Shown one piece after another: positions 46,413 to 58,231 of a stretch of 64,000 nt of DNA (the stretch's first letter is position 1; each line of letters begins with the position of its first letter). The DNA is taken from contig CM042092.1 of NCBI GenBank assembly GCA_023512835.1, positions 51,032,400 to 51,096,399 on the forward strand, given 5' to 3'. Under the pieces are notes generated by a model. The model did not search any database. It was not told where the DNA came from and saw nothing but the letters and a program-made list of their open reading frames with translations. Made by a program: the position numbers and the translations under genes. The stretch is from Taxillus chinensis. Taxonomy: Eukaryota > Streptophyta > Magnoliopsida > Santalales > Loranthaceae.

Positions 46413-48159
46413 TGTCACGCCCCGAATTTTCAACCCGAGGAAACCGGTTCGTGACTCCCCCTTTACCGACATGGTGGAGAACGGGGTAGGATACAATACT
46501 CACACAGGACACAATACATTTGACAACAAATATTCAGAGAGACAATCATAGATATATATTAAGTTCGAACCATTATCAACGTGTCCAAACATGTTTGTAT
46601 TACATTTAACTCCTCAATGCAATATCTCCCGACTGGTTACAGAGCTCTCACAGAAACAACAAAACACAAATAACAGTAAGAAAGCCATAAGCAGGTCTTC
46701 CACCTTGGTGTTCCCACCTAACGCCTGTAGGTCCCTGTAAAAAAAACAACACTGTAGGAGGGGTGAGCAACCGCAGCTCAGTAGGGATCATGTCTCCCCA
46801 ACCCATCCCATGCTCCTAGCATCTACATGTCATGTGTACTAGTGCAGTGTCGTAATACAAATTATTTTAACAGGTATAATAACAAACCACATCAGCAAAT
46901 ACAATCATTTCCACAGCCACACAGGCTAACACATGAACAGTCCCGGGCTTCCACAGCCACCGGGTTCCAAGAGCAGTCCTGGGCTTCCATAACCACCGGG
47001 TTCCAAGAACAGTGCCGGGCTTCCACACCCACCGGGTTCCACAAAACACAGTACACATAGCCACTCAGGCATAACATCGAACACATAATAGGCACAGTCA
47101 CTCCGGCATAACAGCGAACACATAATATGCACAGTCACTCAGGCATAACAACAAACACATAATATGCACAGTCACTCAGGCATAACAACAAACACATAGC
47201 ATGCGTGGCCTCGCAGGCATAATCTCAAACACTTGGCATGTGTGGCCTCATAGACATAATCTCAAACACTTGACATGCGTGGCCTCACAGGCATAATCTC
47301 AAACACTTGGCATGCATATATACATGTATCCAAACAACACGCCATTAAAGGCCAACATTCATATAGGAGGTCACACCTATATGAATTTACATATAAATAA
47401 TATAACAACAAGAATGATATCCAACAATTCATTCACCACAGGGCCTAACCCCGGATTAGGTACAAGAAGACAGAACCCCTACCTCAACAGGTTCCTTCAC
47501 CCTCTTGCCTCCACGCCAAATACCGTCCACTCCCGTGAATCACCATAGCAGAATCAGGAGCTTTCCTTCCTTTTCTCTCTCTCTCTCTCTCTCTGCGACG
47601 GCTGCGGCGGCTGACGGAACCCTAAAACCCTGAACAGAGGGGCTCCCCCTCCTTATATAGACACCACAACATCAAAACAACGTAGTTTTGATTAAGTGAA
47701 CCCCAGCATCAAAACAACGTAGTTTTGATCGCACAAGCTACAACCTTTCCGCATCTATACAAGACAAAATACTTATAATTCCAACATGGTCCTTTGGGAA
47801 AAGATGATTAGAATAACAAAACCAAGGTGACGGTACAAAAATATGGTTGCACGCCATAATGCACGTCATATCCCCATATGACGTGCAGCTCCAAATGCTG
47901 TGAAATTCTACCCCAAGCTTCCTTGCATCATGTAGAAGGCAGGCATGCAATAAAAACCTTTTACGTCATAATGCTCCATATGACGTGGACTCTATTTCTG
48001 CCTCCCTAGGCTGCCCTCTTTCGTCAAAAGTTCCCTATTTAGTAAATAGAATGATTTGGCTGATGTCAATGAGTAGAAGTTCCCCAAAAACTAGAAAATT
48101 TCCACTCAAAAGGCAAAACTGTGACTAACTCCACACATCCCAAAATACGGGTCATTACA
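46413..48159 (-). repeat. LTR G2 (5' LTR of the gag-like element)
   Basis: 1747 bp, from TGTCACGCCCCG to GGGTCATTACA on the plus strand. Same family as G1: it has the 36-bp repeat (46938-47045), two palindromic boxes (47671-47692 and 47708-47729), a TATA box CTATATAAGG (47651-47660) and a GA-rich tract near 47573-47594. No partner LTR was found to the left, so its element is truncated or lost. It sits inside the leader of the G3 element. Confidence 0.85.
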
Positions 48160-48549
48160 GCATCTCTCAGGATCTATACACCCTCATCCCTATGGGCCAT
48201 GAGGTACTCAAGCAACTTTTCACATGTAAACATACAGGATAATCACTCATAATTGCACAATAACAATTCTCAGCGACCATTTTCAGCAACACAACATTCC
48301 AAATCATAACATTTATATTGAAATTAAACTAGTGCCCTAATGCCAATGCATGTATGCACCCCAACCCAAATGCAAATGTCCTGCTCCTTGGTCTAACTAC
48401 CCCTGAGTACACCCCAGAAAACCAGATAGAACCACGGTGATCAGGCGTGTCCTATACTGCCTCCTAAGGGTCTCAGAAGCAATCATCCCCCCCCCCCCCC
48501 CCACTATCCTAGGTCCACTAGACCATGAACTTGGACTCTGATACCATAT
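48160..48549 (-). other. Leader and primer site of the G3 element, interrupted by LTR G2
   Basis: Minus-strand TGGTATCAGAGT lies at 48535-48546, next to LTR G3. The leader (48320-48530) resembles that of G2. An 18-base C run at about 48487-48504 may be poorly resolved in assembly. G2 begins directly at 48159. Confidence 0.7.
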
Positions 48550-49749
48550 TGTCACGCCCCAATTTCCTTTCACTTGGAAATGGGTAGTGACTGCCCATGC
48601 CCGCACCCGAAGGGCCAAGGGGTTAGTGCAAGCACCTAAAAAGGACTTATAATACGGGTGCTGTCCCCAAACTTATACAACCAGGCTAACATGCCACGGG
48701 GCATGCTCCTGCTCCCAAACCATGCACACAACCACAAATCAAACAATAACCATATCTCAATTTATTACATTTCATAGGAGCTCAAAGTTCATTACAACTC
48801 AATAGGGAAAAAAACTCCCATCAAACCACAATGTGCTCTGTTTACAAATAATCCAAACCATAAAACAAAACCCCACAAAAAAATGAAACTAACATAGTCT
48901 TCAGCCTCAGTGGCCTACCACCACAGCTCTTTCACCTACCGCCTGCTAGACCCTACAAAAGAATAGTTTATAGGAGGGGTGAGCAAACCATAGCTTAGTA
49001 GGATTCCAGTCTCCCCAGACCCGTCCCACTCTACAATATGCATGACAAGTGTATTCTTGTGCTCATGTAGTGCCTAAAGCTAAGCAGCAAACATCACCCA
49101 GTCATACACCATTTACCCGTGCCCACACTGGAGGGCAGAGGACACCCTGCCACCACGACGACATGACATACCACATCCAGGCGAATGTTGCATGGACACC
49201 AATGCAACATTTTCCACCCGAGTCAGATATGGCCATCACCTCCTCGAACGCCATACCTACCCTCAAGAATGGGTGCAGACTTAGCCCACCATCGTGAGTG
49301 CTACACCGAGACTCAGGACCGTAGTCCTGGCCAAATCTCAAGGGGTCCAGTAATTGTGCCTGACCCATAACTCAGTTCAACCCACATGTATTTGGGTACT
49401 CAATCTCAATCACAAATTCACAGCATCTCAACAAGTACATCTCAGTACATCGCAGTAAACACAGCTCAAGCACAAGTGCATCTCAGTAATGCAACTCAGG
49501 CATACATCCTAATTCAGTACATGGTACTCAACAATATATTTTAATTCAGTACAAGGTACTCAGCAACATATCTTAATTCAAACATGTTAATATAGCTCAG
49601 CAAGCATAACTCAGGCATAACAATATAACTCAACAGTGCACTCAACTCATGCAGTGCAGCAACATCCTCAATAACAGTCACAATTTACAGTTTTACCTAT
49701 GTAGGCAAACGCAACTAATAGACATCATCCAAATCAATTCTTTTCTCAG

Positions 49750-49783
<34 letters not shown>

Positions 49784-50682
49784 TCTTATATTAATCCAAC
49801 ACATGCATATACATATATATATTCATCATCTCATTCACAGAATTGGGGTTAAGAGAAGAATTACAACAAATCCATTACCAAAATTCCAGAATTTATTTAT
49901 GACAGGTGAAAATCCAGAATTTGGGAGGGGTACAAGGTTGACAACGAATCCCTACCTCCAGAATTTGGGAATACAACAGATCATTGTATCCTAGCTACCT
50001 CAACGCCTCCGGTCTCCCGTTGTCAACAGGAACCTTAGATCGTCGGCCTTGGATCGTCCCTCTCTCCCTCTTTGGCCGTCTCTCACTCTCTCTCTCTCTC
50101 TGTATGTGATGGCTGCAAGGGTTACAAGAATGAAGAACCCTAATCCTTAGAGCTCCACCTTTTTATATAGTCACCTTGACATCAAAACGACGTAGTTTTG
50201 ATTAAATGAATCCCAGCATCAAAATGACGTAGTTTTGATTAAATGAAGCCCAACATCAAAACGACATAGTTTTAATACACACTACAACCTTCTAACATCC
50301 ATATATGACAAAATATCCATAATTTCAACATGGTACTTTGGGAAAAAGTTACAAGGATCACAAAACCAAGCTAATGGAGGCTACACGTGACAAAGGCCAT
50401 TGTCACGGGCACCTCCAAATTCCCTAGGATTTTTCCCCAAGCCTTAGAACAGCGTCAGGAAGGCTCCCATGAAAAAAAACTCTGCAAGTGACAACCATTG
50501 TCGTGGGCATTGTTGCGGGCACCTCCTTTTGGGCTCAAATTTTTCCTCAAGCTTCCTCATCATCATAAAAGGTGTTATAGCCAATCTGTGTCGAAATAAA
50601 ACTTCTCAATACCCAACAATTTGCTACTCCAAAAGGCAAAACTGCGATTAACTCCTTATGTCCCGGAACACGGGTCCTTACA
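48550..50682 (-). repeat. LTR G3 (gypsy-type)
   Basis: 2133 bp, from TGTCACGCCCC to GGGTCCTTACA on the plus strand. It is related to G1/G2 at its ends and in the palindromic boxes: three copies at 50181-50202, 50218-50239 and 50255-50276, next to TATA box CTATATAAAA (50161-50170). It lacks the 36-bp repeat, so it is a distinct subfamily. A (TA)n tract is at 49748-49776 and a GA tract at 50085-50101. Confidence 0.8.
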
Positions 50683-53281
50683 AGTCCAACAACTTACTCC
50701 TAATTAACCAATAGCCCGCAACAAGTGCAACAAGGAAATATTACCTCACAAATCATGATCATATATTATAAACAATATATCAACCATATAACAAGCACAA
50801 ACAGAGCACAAAACAAAACAGCATCAACATATCAACAATCATGTGAATATATATTCTCATGCATGGAAGGAAGGTCACACCCAAGTAAGCTCAACCAAAC
50901 AGGGTAAGATGCCGCTGAATCATAGCCGAATCCCCTTACAAAGTGGGCTCCACAAACAAGCAACAAGCTTGGCTATCACAACATCTCACAATGACCTCAC
51001 AGAGGGAGAGGTCACCACGCTAGTCCCACCATAAATCATCCACCAGTTCCATATCATCATGCTTGCCACCAACCAATCAGGCCAATAATCAAGAAACAAG
51101 GTCCATCCGGGTTTCACCATGGGTCACCATACAAAATAAGAATTCATGTAGCTGTCAACAACACAATCAAGGTGGAACAAGGCAATAATAGGAAGTATTA
51201 TCATGCTCACACTTAGGTGTAGATACATAACACGATACACATATCAATCACTCATCAAAATTTCAACCATCATATGGTTCATTAACTCTCAACGGAGTCA
51301 TATCACTCAACAATGCCACAAAACAAGGAGAAAGCCTATAACATGTTATTTGCACACTATATCATACGCAGAATATCCAAACAATAATATAGCGTTTTAA
51401 TTCATCTTAACATGAGTCGACATGAATCACAATAATATTTAGCACGTAGTTGGTCATCATTTTATTTATTATCTTTACTAGTATTATAAGTTTATTATTC
51501 TTATTATTTTTACTATACACTTGCCATCCTATCAATAACCGATTACACCCACTAGCAAAGTCCACCATGACTTAACACAACACAAGGTGCATGTAACCAA
51601 CAACAAGCAACGACTTAAGAATGAGCAACAACCAATTAATATTTACTGGGAAAATAAACACAATTATAATCACAATCTATCCAAGGAAAAAGGCATACCC
51701 ATGAATGCTTATCACCATTCACTAACATTCAACCAAAACCCCATATCGCATTTTAACCAACTAGTAACATATAAAAGTCAATGTAAAACCAAAAACACAA
51801 TCAACATACAATGATTGGAAAATCGATACAATCACCTTCACACGTAACAAAGGAAGGAAATATTTCACACAACTATCCATCAACATTAACCAACAATTTA
51901 TAATAGCAGTGAACCAACCAATGCAATATCACAATGTCACATCAATAATATATCATACAATTAACCACATCAATCAACATGCTATTTTTTTTTGTTTTTT
52001 TTGTTTATTTTATTTTATTTTGTTTTTTTTATAACACACAGAGTCAATATTCCATTGTACTTTAAAGACATCATTGCTCGTTTAACAAGTTACACGATTC
52101 AAATATAGGAAAAATGATATTATTACTTTCCTCTTGTGGTGTTCTTCCAAGACCATTTCCAAAACCTCTTATTACTTTTTAAATCACTTACTAACATTTT
52201 GAAAAGACAATTTTTTAAAATATGTTATCCGACGAAAACGAATTCTTCACCCTCATTCCAAAATACTATGTTATCACTATCTCTCTTACTGGTTGGCACT
52301 TGAAACCTTTTGATTACTTTAAAATAAAAATGAACCATTATTGAATCTACCAATTCTATCATTGTCTTATCATAATATCTAAGCCTAATATCTGATCAAT
52401 ATAAATTGTTAGTCATAACATTTTCTAGTTTTACTATATTATTAAATTCAACGCACTATTTGATCCTCAAATATTTTATCTCATCATTGACCATTGTTGT
52501 ACTTTATGCTTTACTTTTATTAAGTCACATTTTCTAACCGTCCAACTATTTTGCTACTACTTTATATATCATACGTTATACTAGCAGAATCTAACAGATT
52601 GTCACTCGAGATAACTGAATGTGACAGAATGTCAGAAGTATACTCTAAGAATATATGTAAGGTGTAGACTTACAATTGCATGTGTGTGCGTATATAATGA
52701 TTGGTGTATGTTTCTACTTGCTATTAAATAAATATGATGCTATTATTCAACCAATTCACATCATAGTGAAAACATTTATGACCCATAGGTTCACAATAAA
52801 CAACAAGAGAGCTCTAACACTGTTCTCAGGAAATAATCACAAATTACATTTCTTCACTCTTGACCCATAGGTCTACACTCACAAGTCCAAATAGTCATCG
52901 ATGGGACATTGCCCCTCATCTATACACATCCATTAATCAATCATTCATAACCCATATGTTCACACCAACAAACAATTAATTGGACACAGTTGTCCTAATC
53001 AGTATATATCATCAAAATAATCATATTGCCAATCGGTGGCTATTTGTTCTATCAGTCACATGCACAATCAATTCTAGTGCCCTAAATGCACAAGCAATGT
53101 CATGTCATATATGCACCCATCCCAATGCATTCTATGATGATCTGATTAACACTAAGGAAACAAAGGACACCATTAAGGATTGCGTTGATCAGGTGCCCTC
53201 CCTAATGTCTTCCAAGCTCCGAAGTTTCAATCAATCACCCTACTATGCCAGGTCCACTAAATCGACCGCTCTAATACAACT
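50683..53281 (-). other. Decayed internal sequence left of LTR G4; no gene recognised
   Basis: AT-rich, no coherent coding region. Near 53080-53280 it resembles a gypsy leader (TAGTGCCCTAAATGCACAAG, TTGATCAGGTG). The minus strand beside the LTR reads TTGTATTAGAGC, a degraded primer site. The 128-aa open frame at 52980-53366 (+) crosses into the LTR and is not a gene. Confidence 0.5.
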
Positions 53282-54603
53282 TGTCAGGCCCCCGAGTTCC
53301 AAGAAATTTGGAACCAAGAACGTGATTTTCCCCATGCCCGCACCCGAAGGATCAAGGGGTCGGTAACTAGCACCAATACGGACTACACAGTGGGTGTTGT
53401 CCAAAATATACCTATACATTCATACAACAGAGGTATAAAACAAGTTATACAAAATGTGAAATGAATAGCAATCAACTTCGGACCAGCCTCTAGCAAATGA
53501 GTCGATACCTGAAACATATCAACAAAGTAGGGGTGAGCACGAGTGCCCAGTAGGTGATCTCCATCTCCTCACCATCCTATAACATGAAATCCTAAATCTA
53601 CATGATCAGTGTATGCTTATGCCAGTGTAGTGTCCTATTCTATCACAATAAGCTCACATTCAATCACAAATATAACATCTAACCCATTATATTTCAGCCA
53701 TCAAAGGTTCGCACTGGCAATCCAACCATCCACAGGATCCCCGCTACCAACTCCAAGAATCCCAGTCACTAGCAGATAGCCATATGTGGGACCTGTGGTG
53801 TCCCTAACAACAATCTGCCACGTATGGGACCTGGGTTAACCAGCCACATAGAGGATCTGCAGCCTTTTGCCAGCCCTATGTGAGACCTGCGGTTAACCCA
53901 ACCAACACCACCACCAAATCCACACATATAACCAACAGATAATAATTTCAAATATTTATTATTTAACATAACAACTTCACAAAACATTTAAATTCCTACA
54001 CCAACAAATAATGTGTCACAAATTACAATTAAATCTCCAATTGATAATAACAATCGAATAAAATTTATTTAACTAAACTAACCAATTCAAACCCAGATAA
54101 TATTTAAATTGTAAACAATCATTATTAAGCCTAAGTAATATCTATTTATTTAGTTATTCTTTTTTTAAAGAACATTAATTTAATAATATTACACCACAAA
54201 TAATATTTCAATGTCAATCAATAAGAACCCAACAATATTTAGCATGTCAGACATTATTAATCACAATAATATTTTTTAAAACGTTCAACTATTAACATCA
54301 AGTTACAGGAAATAATTATTTTTCTAACTAATAGGAAATTAAAGTTTAGAATAGGCCCCGAATTAATCTCGCCAAATAAAACCAAGACAGAGAGAGAACT
54401 AGGAAGAACAGGTAACCAGGCCAGTCCAAAAGGATTGGCCCAGCCACACTCTGCCAGCCCATTAGGGCTGGCCCGTCGCATGGGGGCGGCACTGGGTCGC
54501 TGCCCCCACCCCATCATGCACATGTGGCAGGGTCAGCCCCCCTGCCGCAGACCAGGTTGTCAACACAGCCTGGTTGATGAAATCCCGCGAGACACCAGGC
54601 TTA

Positions 54604-54970
54604 GAGCAACTCCAAGAAGCTCTCTATTATCTACAAATAGAGAGCCTAATGCCAAAAATGAGCTCCAACAGCCTCTTCATCAAGCTCTCTACATCTACAA
54701 ATTGCTACAGTGACTCTTCATAAATGAAGAGTCACTATTCATTCTTCACATAATTTTTTATTATTTTTTATCTTCTTTCCCTCTCTCCTCTCTCCTCTCT
54801 CTCTCTTCTTTCCTGTGCAATTAATATTATTATTAATAAATTATTATTTTAATAAAAATAGAGATTAAAAAATAGAGAGGCTCTTAGAGTGTATGTTAAA
54901 AAACAGCTCTTTACATGTGAAAAAATCTGTATATGTGGAGAAAATTGTAAAGAGGCTCTTGGAGTTGCTC
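54604..54970. mobile_element. Tourist/PIF-type MITE
   Basis: Terminal inverted repeats GAGCAACTCCAAGAAGCTCT and, at the other end, AGAGGCTCTTGGAGTTGCTC. A TTA duplication is on each side (54601-54603 and 54971-54973). Length is 367 bp, AT-rich and non-coding. The TTA target and end sequence fit PIF/Harbinger-mobilised MITEs, but its ends do not match those of the Harbinger element at 16134-25815. Confidence 0.9.
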
Positions 54971-55928
54971 TTATGGTCTGGTTTCCTAAATCACGATTAT
55001 ATAATATGGGTCAAAGGGGTAAATAGGGAATAAAAAAATAAAATGCATAAAAGACAAAGGGGTGCATGCCTATGAATTTGCAGGAACCGTCTGGGAAAAA
55101 AGAAAGAAGAGGAAGCCCATCAGATTTGCAATTGAATATATACATAATTGGTTAATTTTAATGAAGATGAATACTAATATATATCAGCCCTTCAATGGCA
55201 GGCTTGAGATGAGAACTTAAAGATGAAGTGGGTCTTTCCGGTATATTTTTCTACGAGTAGCAGGCACATAGCACATGTGGTGGTGTGTGAGCTTTAGGAT
55301 TTCTATACGTAGAGTGAAATACCAGGCCGAACAGCCTAGTTAGTGTTTAATAGTATTTATAATTTGGAGAGATGCTTAAAAAAAAAGAAAACAAATTATG
55401 ATAAAAAAACAGCATAAGCATGGCAGATGTCACGGGGTCAGCCTTTATAGCAGCTTAACCCGTGCGGCACCTAGTTCCCACCCGTACGAAGGAATGCTAG
55501 GTCAGCTTAACTCGTCGCATTTGGATCAGAACCCATCGATCCATTGTAAAGCAATTGTGTAGGAAAGCGCTTAGCGGAAAAACGATTGAACGAAGGCAAC
55601 GAACGATTGTATTGATTGCTTGAAAGCTTTACAACATCACTCCCCTACATATAGATGTTAACACTTTTCTGGCTATGTCGCCAGGAGACATCATATATGA
55701 TCGAAATCTAAAATCTCTATAATTTACTCTATAAGCTAAGTACAACACTTTACAAAGGGGAAATACCCAAAATAGCCTAAGTATGCTAGGATAAGCCTCG
55801 ATCCGTGACACAGACCACAGACAAAGTGTGACGAACAGGGGGAGGGAGATCGACACAAATAAAATCTAATATTAAGCCAGGTTATATAAATTAAAATTCG
55901 CCTATAATGCTAAATATTGTATGCATAT

Positions 55929-56313
55929 TGTCACGGGATCAGGTTTCCTGCGCCTCTCAACCGATTGCGGTACTTAGCTTCTCTATCCACGGTCCGCTAA
56001 GTTTAGCCTTTGAGGGTTGAAGTGCACGTAGACTGGTTTCGCCCTGCCACTGGGCTCATCAGGAGAATGGCTCCAGTTCCCGACCAGTTTGTGTAAGGAT
56101 GGCCAAATCCCTTCTTCAACGTCAAGTCCTCGACTAGCGGCGTGCTCCCCGCATTCAACTGGGTCGGCACGTCTGAACTCCGAAGGGGTTCCATCCGTTC
56201 TCCTCCACGAACTGCCTGGAACCTTCTCGCTGCGCACCATCTACGCTTCAACCAACCCCTCTCCTTTACGTAGCACGAATACATTCCTGAATCGTGCCAC
56301 TGAGAAACGTCCC
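55929..56313 (+). repeat. Left arm of a 385-bp inverted repeat
   Basis: Reads TGTCACGGGATCAGGTTTCC inward. It pairs with 56872-57256 over its full length with few mismatches; the spacer is about 558 bp. The flanking four bases are ATAT on both sides (55925-55928 and 57257-57260). Confidence 0.9.
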
Positions 56314-56871
56314 GCCAGCACCACGCTGCTCGGGTCGTGACATTCTCCTCCACCCAATCCTCCAACGTCCTCATTGCGCTTGTCGACATCGCTTCCCCGC
56401 AGGCGATGGCATCGTTACCTCGATGCCCTCCCACTCGTCCAATGTCAACAGCTTGGACATCGCTTCCCCACAGGTTGCAACACCTTTACTAAGATGCTCT
56501 CCCGCTCACCCAATGTCCAAAGGATATAGGAGGCTTCCAAGATCGCTCCGACGCGCTCCTTCGTACTCCCTTGCCCAACTCTATATCACACTCTAGGATA
56601 CTCCAACTCTATGGACACAAGGCGTGCAAGACACTATCGATCGACTCAACTTTGTGAGCTCCCACCTTGGGATCACGCTACTTGCGAGAGTGCTCGGCGA
56701 GTCTTCAGGATACAGGCTGGTTTGGCTCTGATACCACTTGTCACGGGGTCAGGTTTCCTGCGCCTCTCAACCCTCAAAGGATAAACTTAGCGGACCGTGG
56801 ACATTGGGCGAGCGGGAGAGCATCTTGGTATTAGAGCCGAACCGCCTCTCAACCCATTGCGGCACTTAGAT

Positions 56872-57256
56872 GGGACGTTTCTCAGTGGCACGATTCAGGA
56901 ATGTATTCGTGCTATGTAAAGGAGAGGGGTTGGTTGAAGCGTAGATGGTGCGCAGCGAGAAGGTTCTAGGCAGTTCGTGGAGAAGAACGGATGGAACCCC
57001 TTTGGAGTTCAGACGTGCCGACCCGGTTAAATGCGGGGAGCACGCCGCTAGTCGGGGACTTGAAGTTGAAGAAGGGATTTGGCCATCCTTACACAAACTG
57101 GTCGGGAACTGGAGCTGTTCTGTTGATGAGCCCAGTGGCAGGGCGAAACCAGTCTACGTGCGCTTCAACCTTCAAAGGCTAAACTTAGCGGACCGTGGAT
57201 AGAGAAGCTAAGTGCCGCAATGGGTTGAGACGCGCAGGAAACCTGATCCCGTGACA
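56872..57256 (-). repeat. Right arm of a 385-bp inverted repeat
   Basis: Inverted partner of 55929-56313, ending GATCCCGTGACA. Confidence 0.9.
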
Positions 57257-57516
57257 ATATATACTTCGGCATATAACATTAGGATTAAACGTATATTTAT
57301 CTCTAACAATTTGCGTTCATGAAATAGAACAATGAAGAATCTAAAAAATCACTTACCTAGATCTAGACTCGAGAGATCAATAAAACATGACGGCTTCAAA
57401 CTCTATGCTCCTCTCTCATCAGGCTCTGCGTAGACACACCAATGTAGGGTTTCTACCCCAAGTCTCCCTTTTATAGTCATCAACATATATTTATATATAT
57501 ATATATTATTAAATCT

Positions 57517-57535
57517 AATAATAATAATAATAACA

Positions 57536-57570
<35 letters not shown>

Positions 57571-57631
57571 GTAGGATTAGTAATGATAATATTAATCTTA
57601 ATAATTATAATAATAATAATCTTAATAAATT

Positions 57632-57664
<33 letters not shown>

Positions 57665-57665
57665 A
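57517..57665. repeat. Trinucleotide (TAA/TTA) microsatellite
   Basis: Blocks of TAA, then TTA, then TAA again, capable of self-pairing. Confidence 0.9.
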
Positions 57666-58231
57666 AATACTAAAATATCCTCGCGGGACCCCAGACTCCA
57701 AACTAAGCTCACTTACAGCCAAAACACTCACGTCAACAATCACATTGCCTTTTAAATATTATCATTCTTAATAATAAATCAACTTATAATGTCACTCAAA
57801 TATGAGTCGTTACAATCGTCGGTTCATTCCTTCAGACTCTTGGAACTCTCAAATAGTGATAATCAACGTATTATCTTACATCGCATGTTTTTGAGGAGGA
57901 ATCGTGATAGTTCATTCAATGCACGTCTCAGGACGAGCAATCTTCCAAAAAGAAGGCAAACAGCTGTCATAAATACTTGGTTCTACTGCCTCCACGTCAT
58001 CTCTGAATTCGGAGGTGCCCCACTATCAAGACTAATGACATCAGCTTGTCAAGCGGTTCACTGTTTATCTCGCTTAATCTCTAGATCCGTTGGTAACTAA
58101 AGACTCGGTCTTATTTATATACTGGATATTCATGCGCAGCGCAAGTTTACATTTTCCAAATCCCTAAACCCTCGTCGCTCTTTCAATCTCCAAAGACCTA
58201 GCCTCCTTTCCCCTCTCTGCATTCCCCTCAA

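Larger units (their letters stand above)
55431..57256. mobile_element. Composite LTR-like insertion with inverted arms
   Basis: Inside LTR G4. 55431 begins TGTCACGGGGTCAG, similar to the TGTCACGGG(G/A)TCAGG starts at 55929 and 56737. The minus strand beside 56737 reads TGGTATCAGAGCCA, a perfect tRNA-iMet primer motif, so an LTR end lies at 56737 (minus orientation). 56314-56723 is then leader-like sequence. The 385-bp arms 55929-56313 and 56872-57256 face each other. Rearranged LTR copies are the simplest reading. No protein domain is seen; the open frames here are mirror images of each other. Confidence 0.5.
53282..57814 (-). repeat. LTR G4 (gypsy-type), enlarged by nested insertions
   Basis: Begins TGTCAGGCCCCCGAG, then CCCGCACCCGAAGGATCAAGGGG (family signature). 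It appears to end at GAGTCGTTACA (57814), directly before copy C. A MITE (54604-54970) and a composite element (about 55431-57256) are inserted. Without them the LTR would be about 2.3 kb, close to G3. Whether both outer ends belong to one LTR is inference. Confidence 0.55.

Noticed and set aside
56003..56434. Open frames of 85-143 aa in both arms of the inverted repeat
   Set aside because: Same sequence read on opposite strands; no domain recognised, and the arms look like LTR sequence.
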